52,721 nt of DNA from Pseudomonadota bacterium (lineage in GTDB: Bacteria; Pseudomonadota; Alphaproteobacteria; Rhizobiales; Xanthobacteraceae), in assembly GCA_023435725.1 (NCBI GenBank), contig JAEYRD010000172.1, forward strand, positions 1 to 52,721. Direction: 5' to 3'. The translations under genes were made by a program, and so were the position numbers. The first letter of the stretch is position 1. Every line of letters begins with the position of its first letter. Below the pieces are notes generated by a model. That model searched no databases, had not been told where the DNA came from, and saw nothing but the letters and a program-made list of their open reading frames with translations. Below are positions 7,280-15,594 of this stretch, piece by piece.

Positions 7280-9190
7280 TCACACCTTCCCCTTGAGCGC
7301 AGCGCCGATCTCGTCGAGCACCTTGGGGTCCTCGATCGTGGCCGGCATGGTCCAGGATTCGCCGTCGGCGATCTTCTTGATCGTGCCGCGCAGGATCTTC
7401 CCGGAGCGCGTCTTGGGCAGGCGGCCGACGGTGATGGCGAGCTTGAAGGCGGCGACAGGACCGAGCTTGTCGCGTACCAGCGCGATGATCTCCTTCTCGA
7501 TCTCCGCGGGCGGGCGCTTCACGCCGGCCTTGAGCACCAGGAAACCGCAGGGCACCTCGCCCTTGATCGCATCCTTGACGCCGAGCACGGCGCATTCGGC
7601 AACATCGGGATGCGAGGCCAGGATCTCCTCCATGCCGCCGGTGGAGAGGCGATGGCCGGCGACGTTGATGATGTCGTCGGTCCGGCCCATGACGAAGACA
7701 TAGCCGTCCTCGTCCTTGTAGCCAGCATCCGACGTCTTGTAGTAGCCGGGGAATTCGCTGAGGTAGGATTCCCTGAAGCGCTCATCCTGATTCCACAGCG
7801 TCGGCAGGCAGCCGGGCGGCATCGGCAGCTTGATGACGATCGAGCCCATCGTGTTGGGGCCGACCGGCTTTGCGGCTTCATCCACCACATCGACCTGATA
7901 GCCCGGCATCGGCACGGTCGGCGAACCGTGCTTCACCGGCAGTTGGCCGAGGCCGACCGGATTGCCGGCGATGCACCAGCCGGTCTCGGTCTGCCACCAA
8001 TGGTCGATCACCGGCACCTTCAACTGCTGCTCCGCCCACTCCACCGTCGGCGGATCGGCGCGCTCGCCGGCAAGGAACAGCGTGCGGAATTTCGACAGGT
8101 CGTATTGCCGGATGAACTTTCCTTCCGGATCCTCTTTCCGGATCGCGCGGAACGCAGTCGGCGCGGTGAAGAACGCGACCGCCTTGTGCTCGCTGATCAC
8201 ACGCCAGAACGCGCCGGCGTCGGGCGTGCCGACCGGCTTGCCCTCATACATGATCGAGGTCGCGCCATGCAGCAGCGGACCGTAGATGATGTAGCTATGG
8301 CCCACCACCCAGCCGATGTCGGAGCCACACCACCAGACCTCGCCAGGCTTGACGCCATAGAGGTTGAACATCGACCATTTCACCGCGACCAGATGGCCGC
8401 CATTGTCACGCACGACGCCCTTGGGAATCCCGGTCGTACCTGACGTGTAGAGGATGTAGAGCGGATCGGTGGCGGCGATCGGCACGCAAGCAGCTTTCCT
8501 GCCATCATTCATCGCCTTGCGGCGCAAGCTCGCCCAATCATAGTCGCGGCCGGGCGAGAGATCGCAGATGAGCTGCGGACGCTGCAGGACGACGCAGGCC
8601 TTCGGCTTGCTGCTCGCAAGCTTGATCGCCTCGTCGAGCAGCGGCTTGTACTGCACGATGCGTCCGGGCTCGATGCCGCAGCTCGCGGAGAGAATGAGTT
8701 TCGGCTGCGCATCATCGATGCGGCTGGCGAGCTCCTTTGCGGCAAAGCCGCCGAACACCACGGAGTGCACCGCGCCGATGCGCGCACAGGCGAGCATCGC
8801 GACCACGGCCTCCGGTACCATCGGCATATAGAGGATGACGCGATCGCCCTTGGCGACGCCAAAATCCTGCATAACGGCGGCGAGCACCTGTACCTCAGCC
8901 AGCAGCTCGGCGTAGGTCAATTTGGTGATCGAGCCCGTCAGCGGCGAGTCATGGATCAGCGCCACCTGGTCAGCGCGGCCGCGTTCGACATGACGGTCGA
9001 GCGCGTTGTAGCAGGTGTTGACGACGCCGCCGCTGAACCAGCGGCCGTAGACGCCCTGCGAGGCATCGAAGATCTTCTTTGGTGGCTCGATCCAGTCGAT
9101 CTCCTTGGCCGCCTCGGCCCAAAAGCCCTCGGGATCGGCCAGCGAGCGCGCATAGACCTCATGATAACTGCTCTTGCCCTTGACGTTCAT
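7280..9190 (-). CDS. prpE: Propionyl-CoA synthetase
   Basis: This 636-residue acyl-CoA synthetase activates propionate with ATP and CoA, feeding propionyl-CoA into the methylmalonyl-CoA or methylcitrate route. Motifs are YTSGTTGIPKG at 248-258 (ATP binding), WWQTETGW near 400, the DAGYKDEDGYVFVMGRTDD hinge region, and KTRSGKILRGT near 595 containing the lysine normally controlled by acetylation. The N-terminal YHEVYARSLADPEGFW is characteristic of PrpE rather than Acs. The gene stands alone; no prpBCD genes are in the window. Acetate may be a secondary substrate. Confidence 0.94.
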   Translation of the reverse strand: MNVKGKSSYHEVYARSLADPEGFWAEAAKEIDWIEPPKKIFDASQGVYGRWFSGGVVNTCYNALDRHVERGRADQVALIHDSPLTGSITKLTYAELLAEVQVLAAVMQDFGVAKGDRVILYMPMVPEAVVAMLACARIGAVHSVVFGGFAAKELASRIDDAQPKLILSASCGIEPGRIVQYKPLLDEAIKLASSKPKACVVLQRPQLICDLSPGRDYDWASLRRKAMNDGRKAACVPIAATDPLYILYTSGTTGIPKGVVRDNGGHLVAVKWSMFNLYGVKPGEVWWCGSDIGWVVGHSYIIYGPLLHGATSIMYEGKPVGTPDAGAFWRVISEHKAVAFFTAPTAFRAIRKEDPEGKFIRQYDLSKFRTLFLAGERADPPTVEWAEQQLKVPVIDHWWQTETGWCIAGNPVGLGQLPVKHGSPTVPMPGYQVDVVDEAAKPVGPNTMGSIVIKLPMPPGCLPTLWNQDERFRESYLSEFPGYYKTSDAGYKDEDGYVFVMGRTDDIINVAGHRLSTGGMEEILASHPDVAECAVLGVKDAIKGEVPCGFLVLKAGVKRPPAEIEKEIIALVRDKLGPVAAFKLAITVGRLPKTRSGKILRGTIKKIADGESWTMPATIEDPKVLDEIGAALKGKV

Positions 9191-9450
9191 TCCTGCGCTC
9201 CCGTTCCCTTTATTCGCCTGACCTTGACCTTGCGGCAGGACAGAAGTCCCGCCATGACGCGGATCAAGTGCCGGCCCTGTTTGAGGGCTATTTTCCCGGG
9301 AACGGGCCGCGGTTCAAGCTGAAAAGGATGGGTCTTTTGGAGGAGGGGCGGTTGTCTCGACGAAATGGATAGCTCTGCTGCCGCGTCGGCGGAGCTCCCC
9401 CTCTTCCCGCTTGCGGGGAGGGGCGAAGAGCACGAGCGTCTCGCGGCTTC

Positions 9451-10827
9451 TTAGCCCTCCATTGCATTCAGCCGCTGCAGCCGTTCCTGCATGACTTTCC
9501 TGAGATCATAGCCAGGACGGCCGAAGCTGGTATTGCGGGTCGCGAGGAAATCGCGCTGGGTCTTGCGCAGGCCGGTCGCCGACCGCTTGTTTGCGGATTT
9601 CAGCACGCGCTCGTAGGTCTCTGCGATCTGGCGGTCGAGCATGCCGAGCTGGGGATCGGCGCAGATCACCTTCTCCACCTCGCGCTTCGCGGTAGCGCAA
9701 TCAAACGACGGGCCGTTGCCGGAATTCGCTGCGAGCGGGCGCGGCGGCTCAGCGCCGAACTTCGCGATCTCCGCGATCATGGTGCGGCGGCCGGCAGCCG
9801 CGTTCTCGTTGCCGGGATCGAGCTTCAGCGCGGTCTCGTAATCGGCCAGCGCCTTCCTGCGTTCGCCCATTTTCTTGTAGAGCACTGCGCGGTTGTTGTA
9901 GGTCTGCGCGAAATTCGGATCGGCCTTCAGTGCGGCCTCGTAGTCGTTCAGCGCCGCGCCGAGCTCGCCCTTGAGCTGGTAGGAATCGCCGCGGTTGGTG
10001 AAGAAGTTCGGCCGCGGCGCCAGCCGCAGTGCCTGGTCGTAATCGGCGATTGCCCTGTCGTACTCGCCCATCGCGGCCAGCGACAGGCCGCGATTGTCGT
10101 AATATTCCGGTACCTTCGGGTCGAGCCTGATTGCCTCGCTGTCGTCGGCGACCGACTTGTCGAGCTGGCCGAGTTTCTTGTAGGCCGCGCCGCGGTTGGT
10201 GTAGCTGCGCGGCCGGTTCGGATCGAGCCGCAGCGCCTCGCTGAGATCGCGGACCGCCTTGTCGTTGTCGCCGCCGAGATAATAGGTCACGCCGCGGTCG
10301 GACCAGGCCTGCGCATCATCCGGCTTCAGCTTGATCGCCTGGTCGTAATCGGCGAGCGCGCGGTCGAGCCGGCGCTGGCTGGTATAGATGACACCGCGCA
10401 GCCCGTAGGCCTCCGCATCCTGCGGATCGAGCTCGATCGCCTTGCTGAGATCAGCCGCGGCGCGATTGAGATCGCCGCCGGCCTCGCGCAAGAGATCGCC
10501 GCGCAGGCGCCAGGCCTTTGCATTCTTGCCGTCGAGCGCGATGGCGCGGTCAATGTCCCGCAGCGCCTGTGTGAGGCCGCCCGAGGTCCGCGCGTTGGCG
10601 TCCGCACGAACCAGCAGGGCCGCGGCGCGGTCGGAGGATGGATTTGTGGCCTGGTCGATGATGGCGCTGCACGCCGTGATCAGCTCGGCCGGACCGGCCT
10701 TGCTGCCCGACGCGCAATCGGTGCCGGCCGAGGCCGGGGCAGCGAGGACAAGGCCGATCGCCGCACTGAGGAGGAAGGCGCGAAGCGAGATCTTGGCAAA
10801 CGGGAACAATTGCGCGGAAAAACGCAT
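9451..10827 (-). CDS. Secreted TPR protein with LprI-like C-terminal domain
   Basis: This 458-residue protein has a signal peptide (residues 1-34, cut near ASA), about eight tetratricopeptide repeats from about 55 to 345, and a C-terminal DUF1311/LprI-like domain from about 375 (SFDCATAKREVEKVICADP, then LRKTQRDFLATR). LprI-type domains include lysozyme inhibitors and the paired cysteines are typical. Protein-protein scaffolding in the periplasm is inferred. The next upstream gene (10970-11731) is a shorter paralogue with the same C-terminal domain and an almost identical ending (KxMQERLQRLN), so the pair arose by duplication. Confidence 0.85.
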   Translation of the reverse strand: MRFSAQLFPFAKISLRAFLLSAAIGLVLAAPASAGTDCASGSKAGPAELITACSAIIDQATNPSSDRAAALLVRADANARTSGGLTQALRDIDRAIALDGKNAKAWRLRGDLLREAGGDLNRAAADLSKAIELDPQDAEAYGLRGVIYTSQRRLDRALADYDQAIKLKPDDAQAWSDRGVTYYLGGDNDKAVRDLSEALRLDPNRPRSYTNRGAAYKKLGQLDKSVADDSEAIRLDPKVPEYYDNRGLSLAAMGEYDRAIADYDQALRLAPRPNFFTNRGDSYQLKGELGAALNDYEAALKADPNFAQTYNNRAVLYKKMGERRKALADYETALKLDPGNENAAAGRRTMIAEIAKFGAEPPRPLAANSGNGPSFDCATAKREVEKVICADPQLGMLDRQIAETYERVLKSANKRSATGLRKTQRDFLATRNTSFGRPGYDLRKVMQERLQRLNAMEG

Positions 10828-10969
10828 GCCGCACCATCAGGAAGGCTCCGTGACATCAGGTTCACACCATTGTCGCGGCGGACAAAGAATGGGTTCAAAT
10901 CGGGCCGGTCAGGAGCGCACCGGCGCCTCCACTCTCTCGCCCCGCTTGCAGGGAGAGGCGGAGAAACCC

Positions 10970-11731
10970 TCAATACCCATCCACCCCGTTGAGCCGTTGC
11001 AGCCGCTCCTGCATCGCCTTCTTCAGATCATAGCCGGGCCGGCCGAAGGCGGCATTGCGACGCGCGATGAACTCATCCTGCTCGCGCCGGAGCGCCCTGG
11101 CCTCGGCCGTATTGCGAGCTTCCCGGATCACGCGGGCATTCGATGCAAAAACCTCGCGGTCGAGATCGGCGAGCTCGCGGTTGGCGCAGATCGCCTTCTC
11201 CACGGCGCGGGTCGCGCGAGCGCAATTGAAGCTGGGCTTGCCGGCGACCGCCATCTGCGCGCCGATCCGCTCGAGCTCGCGTGCCATTGCCCTGTGATTG
11301 GCCTTGGCGTTCTCGTGATTCGGATCGATCTTCAGCGCGGCGCCGAAATCCTGCACCGCCTTGGGCTTATCGCCCTTCTTCAACCAGAGTTCGCCGCGTG
11401 CGTTGAAGAGATCGGCCAGCGTGGGATCGAGCTGCAGGGCGCGGCTGTCGTCGGCGATCGCACGATCGATCTGGTCGTGCCGTGCCAGAAGCGCGCCGCG
11501 CGCGACGAGCGCCTTGACCAGATCCGGCTTGGTCGTCTTCTCGTTGTCGATCACGGCCGCGCAGGCGGAATTCGCCTTGTCCATATCGTCGGCTGCGGCG
11601 GCAGCGAGACACGGCGCTATATCGACCTGCGGCGCTGCAGCCGGCTCCCCGCCGGTCGCAGCATGGGCCGCGCCGAGCGCGAGCGCATAGATCAGCGCCG
11701 CAGCTGACGATTGAATCAGGAAAGATCGCAT
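10970..11731 (-). CDS. Secreted TPR/LprI-like protein, shorter paralogue
   Basis: This 253-residue protein has a signal peptide (MRSFLIQSSAAALIYALALG, cut near AHA), two to three TPR-like units, and a C-terminal LprI/DUF1311-like domain (SFNCARATRAVEKAICAN, REQDEFIARRNAAFGRPGYD). The start is placed at MRSFLIQSS, where the signal peptide begins; an upstream in-frame ATG would add 25 residues without signal-peptide character. It is 142 bases upstream of its longer paralogue on the same strand, probably one transcription unit. Function unknown. Confidence 0.8.
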   Translation of the reverse strand: MRSFLIQSSAAALIYALALGAAHAATGGEPAAAPQVDIAPCLAAAAADDMDKANSACAAVIDNEKTTKPDLVKALVARGALLARHDQIDRAIADDSRALQLDPTLADLFNARGELWLKKGDKPKAVQDFGAALKIDPNHENAKANHRAMARELERIGAQMAVAGKPSFNCARATRAVEKAICANRELADLDREVFASNARVIREARNTAEARALRREQDEFIARRNAAFGRPGYDLKKAMQERLQRLNGVDGY

Positions 11732-11832
11732 TGTCGTTGCAGCCGGAAAGCTCGCCTTGGAAGCGGATTGTCCGCTATACGCCGGATTGATGCTAGCCTG
11801 TCGCATCGCTCAAATCGCCTTCGGGAACTCTC

Positions 11833-13377
11833 GTGTCGACATTCGAATGGATCATCGCGTTGCTGCTCGGCGCCGTTGCCTTATCGGCGCTGGCGCGGCG
11901 GATCAAGGTCCCCTACCCGACCTTTCTCGCCATCGGCGGCGCGCTGATCGCCTTCGTGCCGAAGAGCCCGACGTGGACGCTCGAGCCGGACCTGGCATTG
12001 GCGCTTTTTGTCGCACCGGTGCTGCTGGATGCCGCCTTCGACACCTCGCTGCGCGATCTACGCAACAACTGGGTTCCTGTGTCCACCCTGGTGGTCGCTG
12101 CGGTCGGCCTGACGACGATCGGCGTGGCCTACGTCGCGCACCGGCTGATGCCCGACATGCCCTGGGCCGCCGCAGTTGCGCTCGGCGCCATCGTGGCGCC
12201 GCCGGATGCGGCCGCCGCGGTTGCGATTCTGAGCCAGGTCAAGCTGCCTTACCGCATGGTGAAGGTGCTCGAGGGCGAGAGCCTGCTCAACGACGCCAGC
12301 GCGCTGCTGATCTATCGCATCGCGGTTGGCGCGGTCGTCATGGAGCACCTCAAGTGGAGCGAGGTCGCGCCGACGATTGCGCTGGGGCTGGTCGGCAGCG
12401 TCCTCGCCGGTCTTCTCGCCGCGCGCATCATCCCGCCCATCATGGAGCGCGTGAAGGAGGTGCCGAGCGCTATCATTGTGCAATTCGCCACCACCTTCAT
12501 GATCTGGATCGCGGCCGAGCATCTCGGTCTCTCCGGCATCCTCACCATCGTGGTCTACGCCATCACCATGGCGCGCACGGCGGGGGCGCGCATGCCGGCA
12601 CGGCTGCGGGTGCCGTCCTACGCGGTGTGGGAGACGATGGTGTTCGTGCTCAACGTGCTCGCCTTCATGCTGATCGGCATGCAGATGCGGCCGATCTGGT
12701 CGCGGTTGGACGCGGACGTGCGCTGGGAATATTGCGTGGCCGCGGCCTGGATCCTGCTCACGGTCGTCCTGGTGCGGCTGTTATGGGTGACGTTCTACCG
12801 CACGACGCTGCGCGTGCTGATCGCGCACGGGCTCTATCGTCCGAAAGACCCCAGGGCAGTCGCTTCGCCAAAGGGCGGCCTCATCATCTCTTGGTGCGGC
12901 ATGCGCGGCCTCGTCACGCTCGCCACTGCCTTTGCCCTGCCGGAGAATTTTCCCTATCGCGACTTCATCGTCTTCATCGCCTTCGCGGTGGTGCTCGGAT
13001 CGCTCATCATCCAGGGCCTGACGCTGCGGCCGCTGATCCTCGCCTTCGACCTCAAGGACGACGATCCCGTCGGCGTCGAGGTCGCTCGAGCGCGCACAGT
13101 CGCCTATCGCGCCGCGCTCGATGCGATCGAGGACGATCCGTCGGAGGAAGCGGAGATCCTGCGGCTCGAATATCGCGCCATCCTGATGCAGGCTGACGAC
13201 GATCCGAATGGCGGCATCACCCACGGCCGGTTGCCCGCCGACGCGCTGCGCCTTCGCGCCATCGAAGCCGCGCGAAAGTCGATCTTCGACCTCCGCGCCA
13301 CCGAGATCATCGGCGACGACGCCTTCCACCGACTGGAGGAGGAACTCGATCGGGCGGAATTGAGCGCGGGCGGTTGA
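11833..13377 (+). CDS. Na+/H+ antiporter, CPA1 family
   Basis: This 514-residue inner-membrane exchanger has about 12 hydrophobic segments in the first 410 residues and a hydrophilic cytoplasmic tail of about 100 residues. The conserved transport motifs GAIVAPPDAAAAVAI and GESLLNDASALLIYR (with the ND pair) and the later WCGMRGLVTLATA are CPA1 signatures. It exchanges protons for Na+ or K+ and contributes to pH and salt homeostasis. The GTG start fits; the gene is divergent from the LprI-like pair with 101 bases between starts. Confidence 0.92.
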   Translation: MSTFEWIIALLLGAVALSALARRIKVPYPTFLAIGGALIAFVPKSPTWTLEPDLALALFVAPVLLDAAFDTSLRDLRNNWVPVSTLVVAAVGLTTIGVAYVAHRLMPDMPWAAAVALGAIVAPPDAAAAVAILSQVKLPYRMVKVLEGESLLNDASALLIYRIAVGAVVMEHLKWSEVAPTIALGLVGSVLAGLLAARIIPPIMERVKEVPSAIIVQFATTFMIWIAAEHLGLSGILTIVVYAITMARTAGARMPARLRVPSYAVWETMVFVLNVLAFMLIGMQMRPIWSRLDADVRWEYCVAAAWILLTVVLVRLLWVTFYRTTLRVLIAHGLYRPKDPRAVASPKGGLIISWCGMRGLVTLATAFALPENFPYRDFIVFIAFAVVLGSLIIQGLTLRPLILAFDLKDDDPVGVEVARARTVAYRAALDAIEDDPSEEAEILRLEYRAILMQADDDPNGGITHGRLPADALRLRAIEAARKSIFDLRATEIIGDDAFHRLEEELDRAELSAGG

Positions 13378-13392
13378 GCCGCCAAACTCCGC

Positions 13393-13433
13393 TGTCGTCC
13401 CGGGCTCGCGCTACGCGCGCCCCCGGAACGACA
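13393..13433. repeat. Imperfect hairpin repeat after antiporter gene
   Basis: TGTCGTCCCGGG is mirrored imperfectly by CCCCGGAACGACA around a GC-rich centre. The same GTCGTCCCGG motif recurs at 14311-14351. It probably forms a terminator-like hairpin. Confidence 0.6.
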
Positions 13434-13532
13434 ATCGGGATTGAGGCAATATTGCGATTGAACTACGTGCGCTAGATCACACAGGACAATCCCGGCGTTG
13501 AACCGGAGGCCGTTGCCATAGACTCATTCCTC

Positions 13533-14303
13533 ATGACGACCCTGATCGACGACCGTCGTGTGCGCGCGCGTGATGCGTCGCCCGCACGATACTTTTATCT
13601 CCACATGGCGCTGGCCTGCGCGGCCACTGCGTTTCTCGGCTTCGCACCGACCTATTGGATGCCGCTCGCCAACCGGACGTTATCCGCGAGCCCGGTGATT
13701 CATTTTCACGGACTCTTGTTCTTTACCTGGTCTGTCTATTTCGTGATCCAGACCTGGCTCGCGGCCTCGGGCCGTGTGATCAATCATCGCGGACTCGGGA
13801 TCGTCGGCGTCTCGCTCGCGACCGCGATGACGATCTTCGGCTTCCTCGCCTCCGTCCATGTGATGAAGCATTCCGCTGCGCTCGGACAGCAGGATGCCGG
13901 CGTCGGCTTCTCGATCGTGCCGATGAGCGGGATCGCGTTCTTCGCGGTGGTGTTCGTGCTCGCGATCATGAACACGCGCAAGCCCGAGATTCACAAGCGC
14001 CTGATGCTGCTCGCCGCGGTCTCGCTTCTCGATGCCCCGATCGCACGCTGGTTCATGACCTTCCTCGCGCCTCCCGGACCACCCGGCCCGCCGCCGGTGC
14101 CCGTGACGATCGCACCGGCGGTGGTCGCCTCGCTCCTGCTCGTCGTCGCCATGGTGCGCGACTGGCGCAGCGAGGGCCGCGTACATCCGGTCTACATCTA
14201 CGGCACGCTCGCGCTGCTGGCAGTGAAGGTGCTGAACTGGCCGGTCAGCGAGACTGCGGCGTGGCACGCATTCGCCGGCGGGATTCTGGCGCTGGCACAG
14301 TAA
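13533..14303 (+). CDS. Unrecognised integral membrane protein
   Basis: This 256-residue protein has a short basic cytoplasmic N-terminus (about 20 residues) and then about seven hydrophobic segments. Histidines lie at or near membrane segments (VIHFHGLLFF, INHRGLGIVG, VMKHSA, EIHKRLMLLAAVSL). This layout is seen in DUF2306-like and haem-associated membrane proteins, but I do not recognise the family with certainty. A Pro/Gly-rich loop (PPGPPGPPPVP) separates segments 5 and 6. It is monocistronic and convergent with the SDR gene. Confidence 0.8.
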   Translation: MTTLIDDRRVRARDASPARYFYLHMALACAATAFLGFAPTYWMPLANRTLSASPVIHFHGLLFFTWSVYFVIQTWLAASGRVINHRGLGIVGVSLATAMTIFGFLASVHVMKHSAALGQQDAGVGFSIVPMSGIAFFAVVFVLAIMNTRKPEIHKRLMLLAAVSLLDAPIARWFMTFLAPPGPPGPPPVPVTIAPAVVASLLLVVAMVRDWRSEGRVHPVYIYGTLALLAVKVLNWPVSETAAWHAFAGGILALAQ

Positions 14304-14310
14304 ATGACTG

Positions 14311-14351
14311 CTGTCGTCCCGGACAAGCGAAGCGCCGATCCGGGACGACAG
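14311..14351. terminator. Bidirectional terminator-like hairpin
   Basis: CTGTCGTCCCGGA (14311-14323) and TCCGGGACGACAG (14339-14351) form a perfect 13-bp stem with a 15-base loop, placed exactly between two convergent genes. No U-run follows, so termination is inferred from position and stem. Confidence 0.6.
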
Positions 14352-14363
14352 TGGAGGTTGGAG

Positions 14364-15170
14364 CTACGCCCCCGCCTTGCACGTGATTCCGCCGTCCACC
14401 ACCAGTTCGATCCCGGTCACATATTTCGACTCGTCGGACGCCAGGAACAGCGCGGCGTTGGCGACATCCCAGGCGTCGCCCATGTGGCCCATCGGCACCT
14501 GGGCGTCGCGGGCACGCCACATCGCTTCGACATCACCCTTGGCATAACTGCTCGCAAGCCCTGCGGAATGCGCGACCATCGGCGTCTTCATCAGGCCGGG
14601 CAGGATCGCGTTCACCCGGACATGATGGCGCGCGAACTCGATCGCGGTCGTGCGCGTCATCTGGTTCATCGCGGCCTTCGAGGTGCCGTAGGTGACGTAG
14701 GAGATGCCCATGTGGCGAATCGAGGCGATCGAGGAGATGTTGATGATCGAGCCGCCGCCCTGCTTCACCATCACGGGAATGACGTGCTTCATGGCGAAGT
14801 AGGCGCTCTTGAGGTTGACGCTGAAGACGCGGTCCCAGCTCTCCTCGGTCACCTCGACCACGCTGCCCATCTCGGCGATGCCGACATTGTTGTCGAGCAC
14901 GTCGATGCGGCCATAGGCCTTCAGGCACGCCGCCACCATCGCCTCGATCTCGCTCGCGCGCGAAACGTCGGCCGTGAACGCCGTCGCCTTGCCGCCTTCA
15001 TCGTTGATGATCGTCGCGGTCTCTTCGGCTGCCGCGCCGTTGCGATCGACGCAAAACACCTGCGCGCCCTCGCGCGCGAAGGTCACCGCGGTCGCCTTGC
15101 CGTTGCCCCAGCCCGGTCCGATCGAGCCGGCGCCCACCACCATCGCAACCTTGCCCTTGAGCCGATCCAT
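14364..15170 (-). CDS. SDR family oxidoreductase
   Basis: This 268-residue NAD(P)-dependent short-chain dehydrogenase has a modified nucleotide-binding motif GAGSIGPGWGNG near residues 13-24. It also has the ADVSR acidic patch, NNVG (usually NNAG), the IINISSIAS catalytic serine strand and the YGTSK Tyr-Lys pair. The C-terminal DGGITCKAG is typical. The start at 15170 is fixed by AGGAG seven bases upstream; a GTG lies immediately before it. The substrate is unknown. It may be co-transcribed with the TRAP cassette upstream (46-base gap to DUF1850). Confidence 0.9.
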   Translation of the reverse strand: MDRLKGKVAMVVGAGSIGPGWGNGKATAVTFAREGAQVFCVDRNGAAAEETATIINDEGGKATAFTADVSRASEIEAMVAACLKAYGRIDVLDNNVGIAEMGSVVEVTEESWDRVFSVNLKSAYFAMKHVIPVMVKQGGGSIINISSIASIRHMGISYVTYGTSKAAMNQMTRTTAIEFARHHVRVNAILPGLMKTPMVAHSAGLASSYAKGDVEAMWRARDAQVPMGHMGDAWDVANAALFLASDESKYVTGIELVVDGGITCKAGA

Positions 15171-15216
15171 CACGTTTCTCCTGTGTTGTTCTTCATTGCA
15201 GCCCCGACGCTGCGGG

Positions 15217-15594
15217 CTACGGATCGTTGCAGACCTTCATCCTGGTGACGTTAGCACCGATGGGATGGCCGACAATCTCCGAAAGCGTCCGGCAGCTTCC
15301 GTCATGGCACAACCGCCATTCTCCCGCCGCGCCGGAATTGCCGAGCACGACCTCCTGCATCGGCGCACGCTTCGGCTGCCACTGAAACCAGCCGTCGACA
15401 AGTTGCGCTTCGGGCGGCGGCTCCATGCCGGGACCGGTGCCCTTGACGCGGGCCTGCACCAGTTCGAGGCCGGCGGAGGTGACGCGCCAGTCTTCCTGCC
15501 AGTCGACCTTCGCAATCGAATGTGTCCACACCAGCGTGAAGGCTGAAAGCGCCAGCGCCTTCATGCCCACGACGGTTGCGAAGCAGAGGCTCAC
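15217..15594 (-). CDS. DUF1850 protein of TAXI-TRAP cassette
   Basis: This 125-residue protein has a hydrophobic N-terminus (TVVGMKALALSAFTLVW), which could be a signal anchor. The body is rich in Trp, with the DUF1850-like pattern of HSIAKVDWQEDW, VQARVKGTGPGMEPPP and WRLCHDGSC. The GTG start at 15592-15594 overlaps the TGA stop of the TRAP permease gene (GTGA), indicating translational coupling. DUF1850 genes accompany TAXI-type TRAP transporters in many proteobacteria, so an accessory role in that transporter is inferred. Confidence 0.85.
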   Translation of the reverse strand: MSLCFATVVGMKALALSAFTLVWTHSIAKVDWQEDWRVTSAGLELVQARVKGTGPGMEPPPEAQLVDGWFQWQPKRAPMQEVVLGNSGAAGEWRLCHDGSCRTLSEIVGHPIGANVTRMKVCNDP

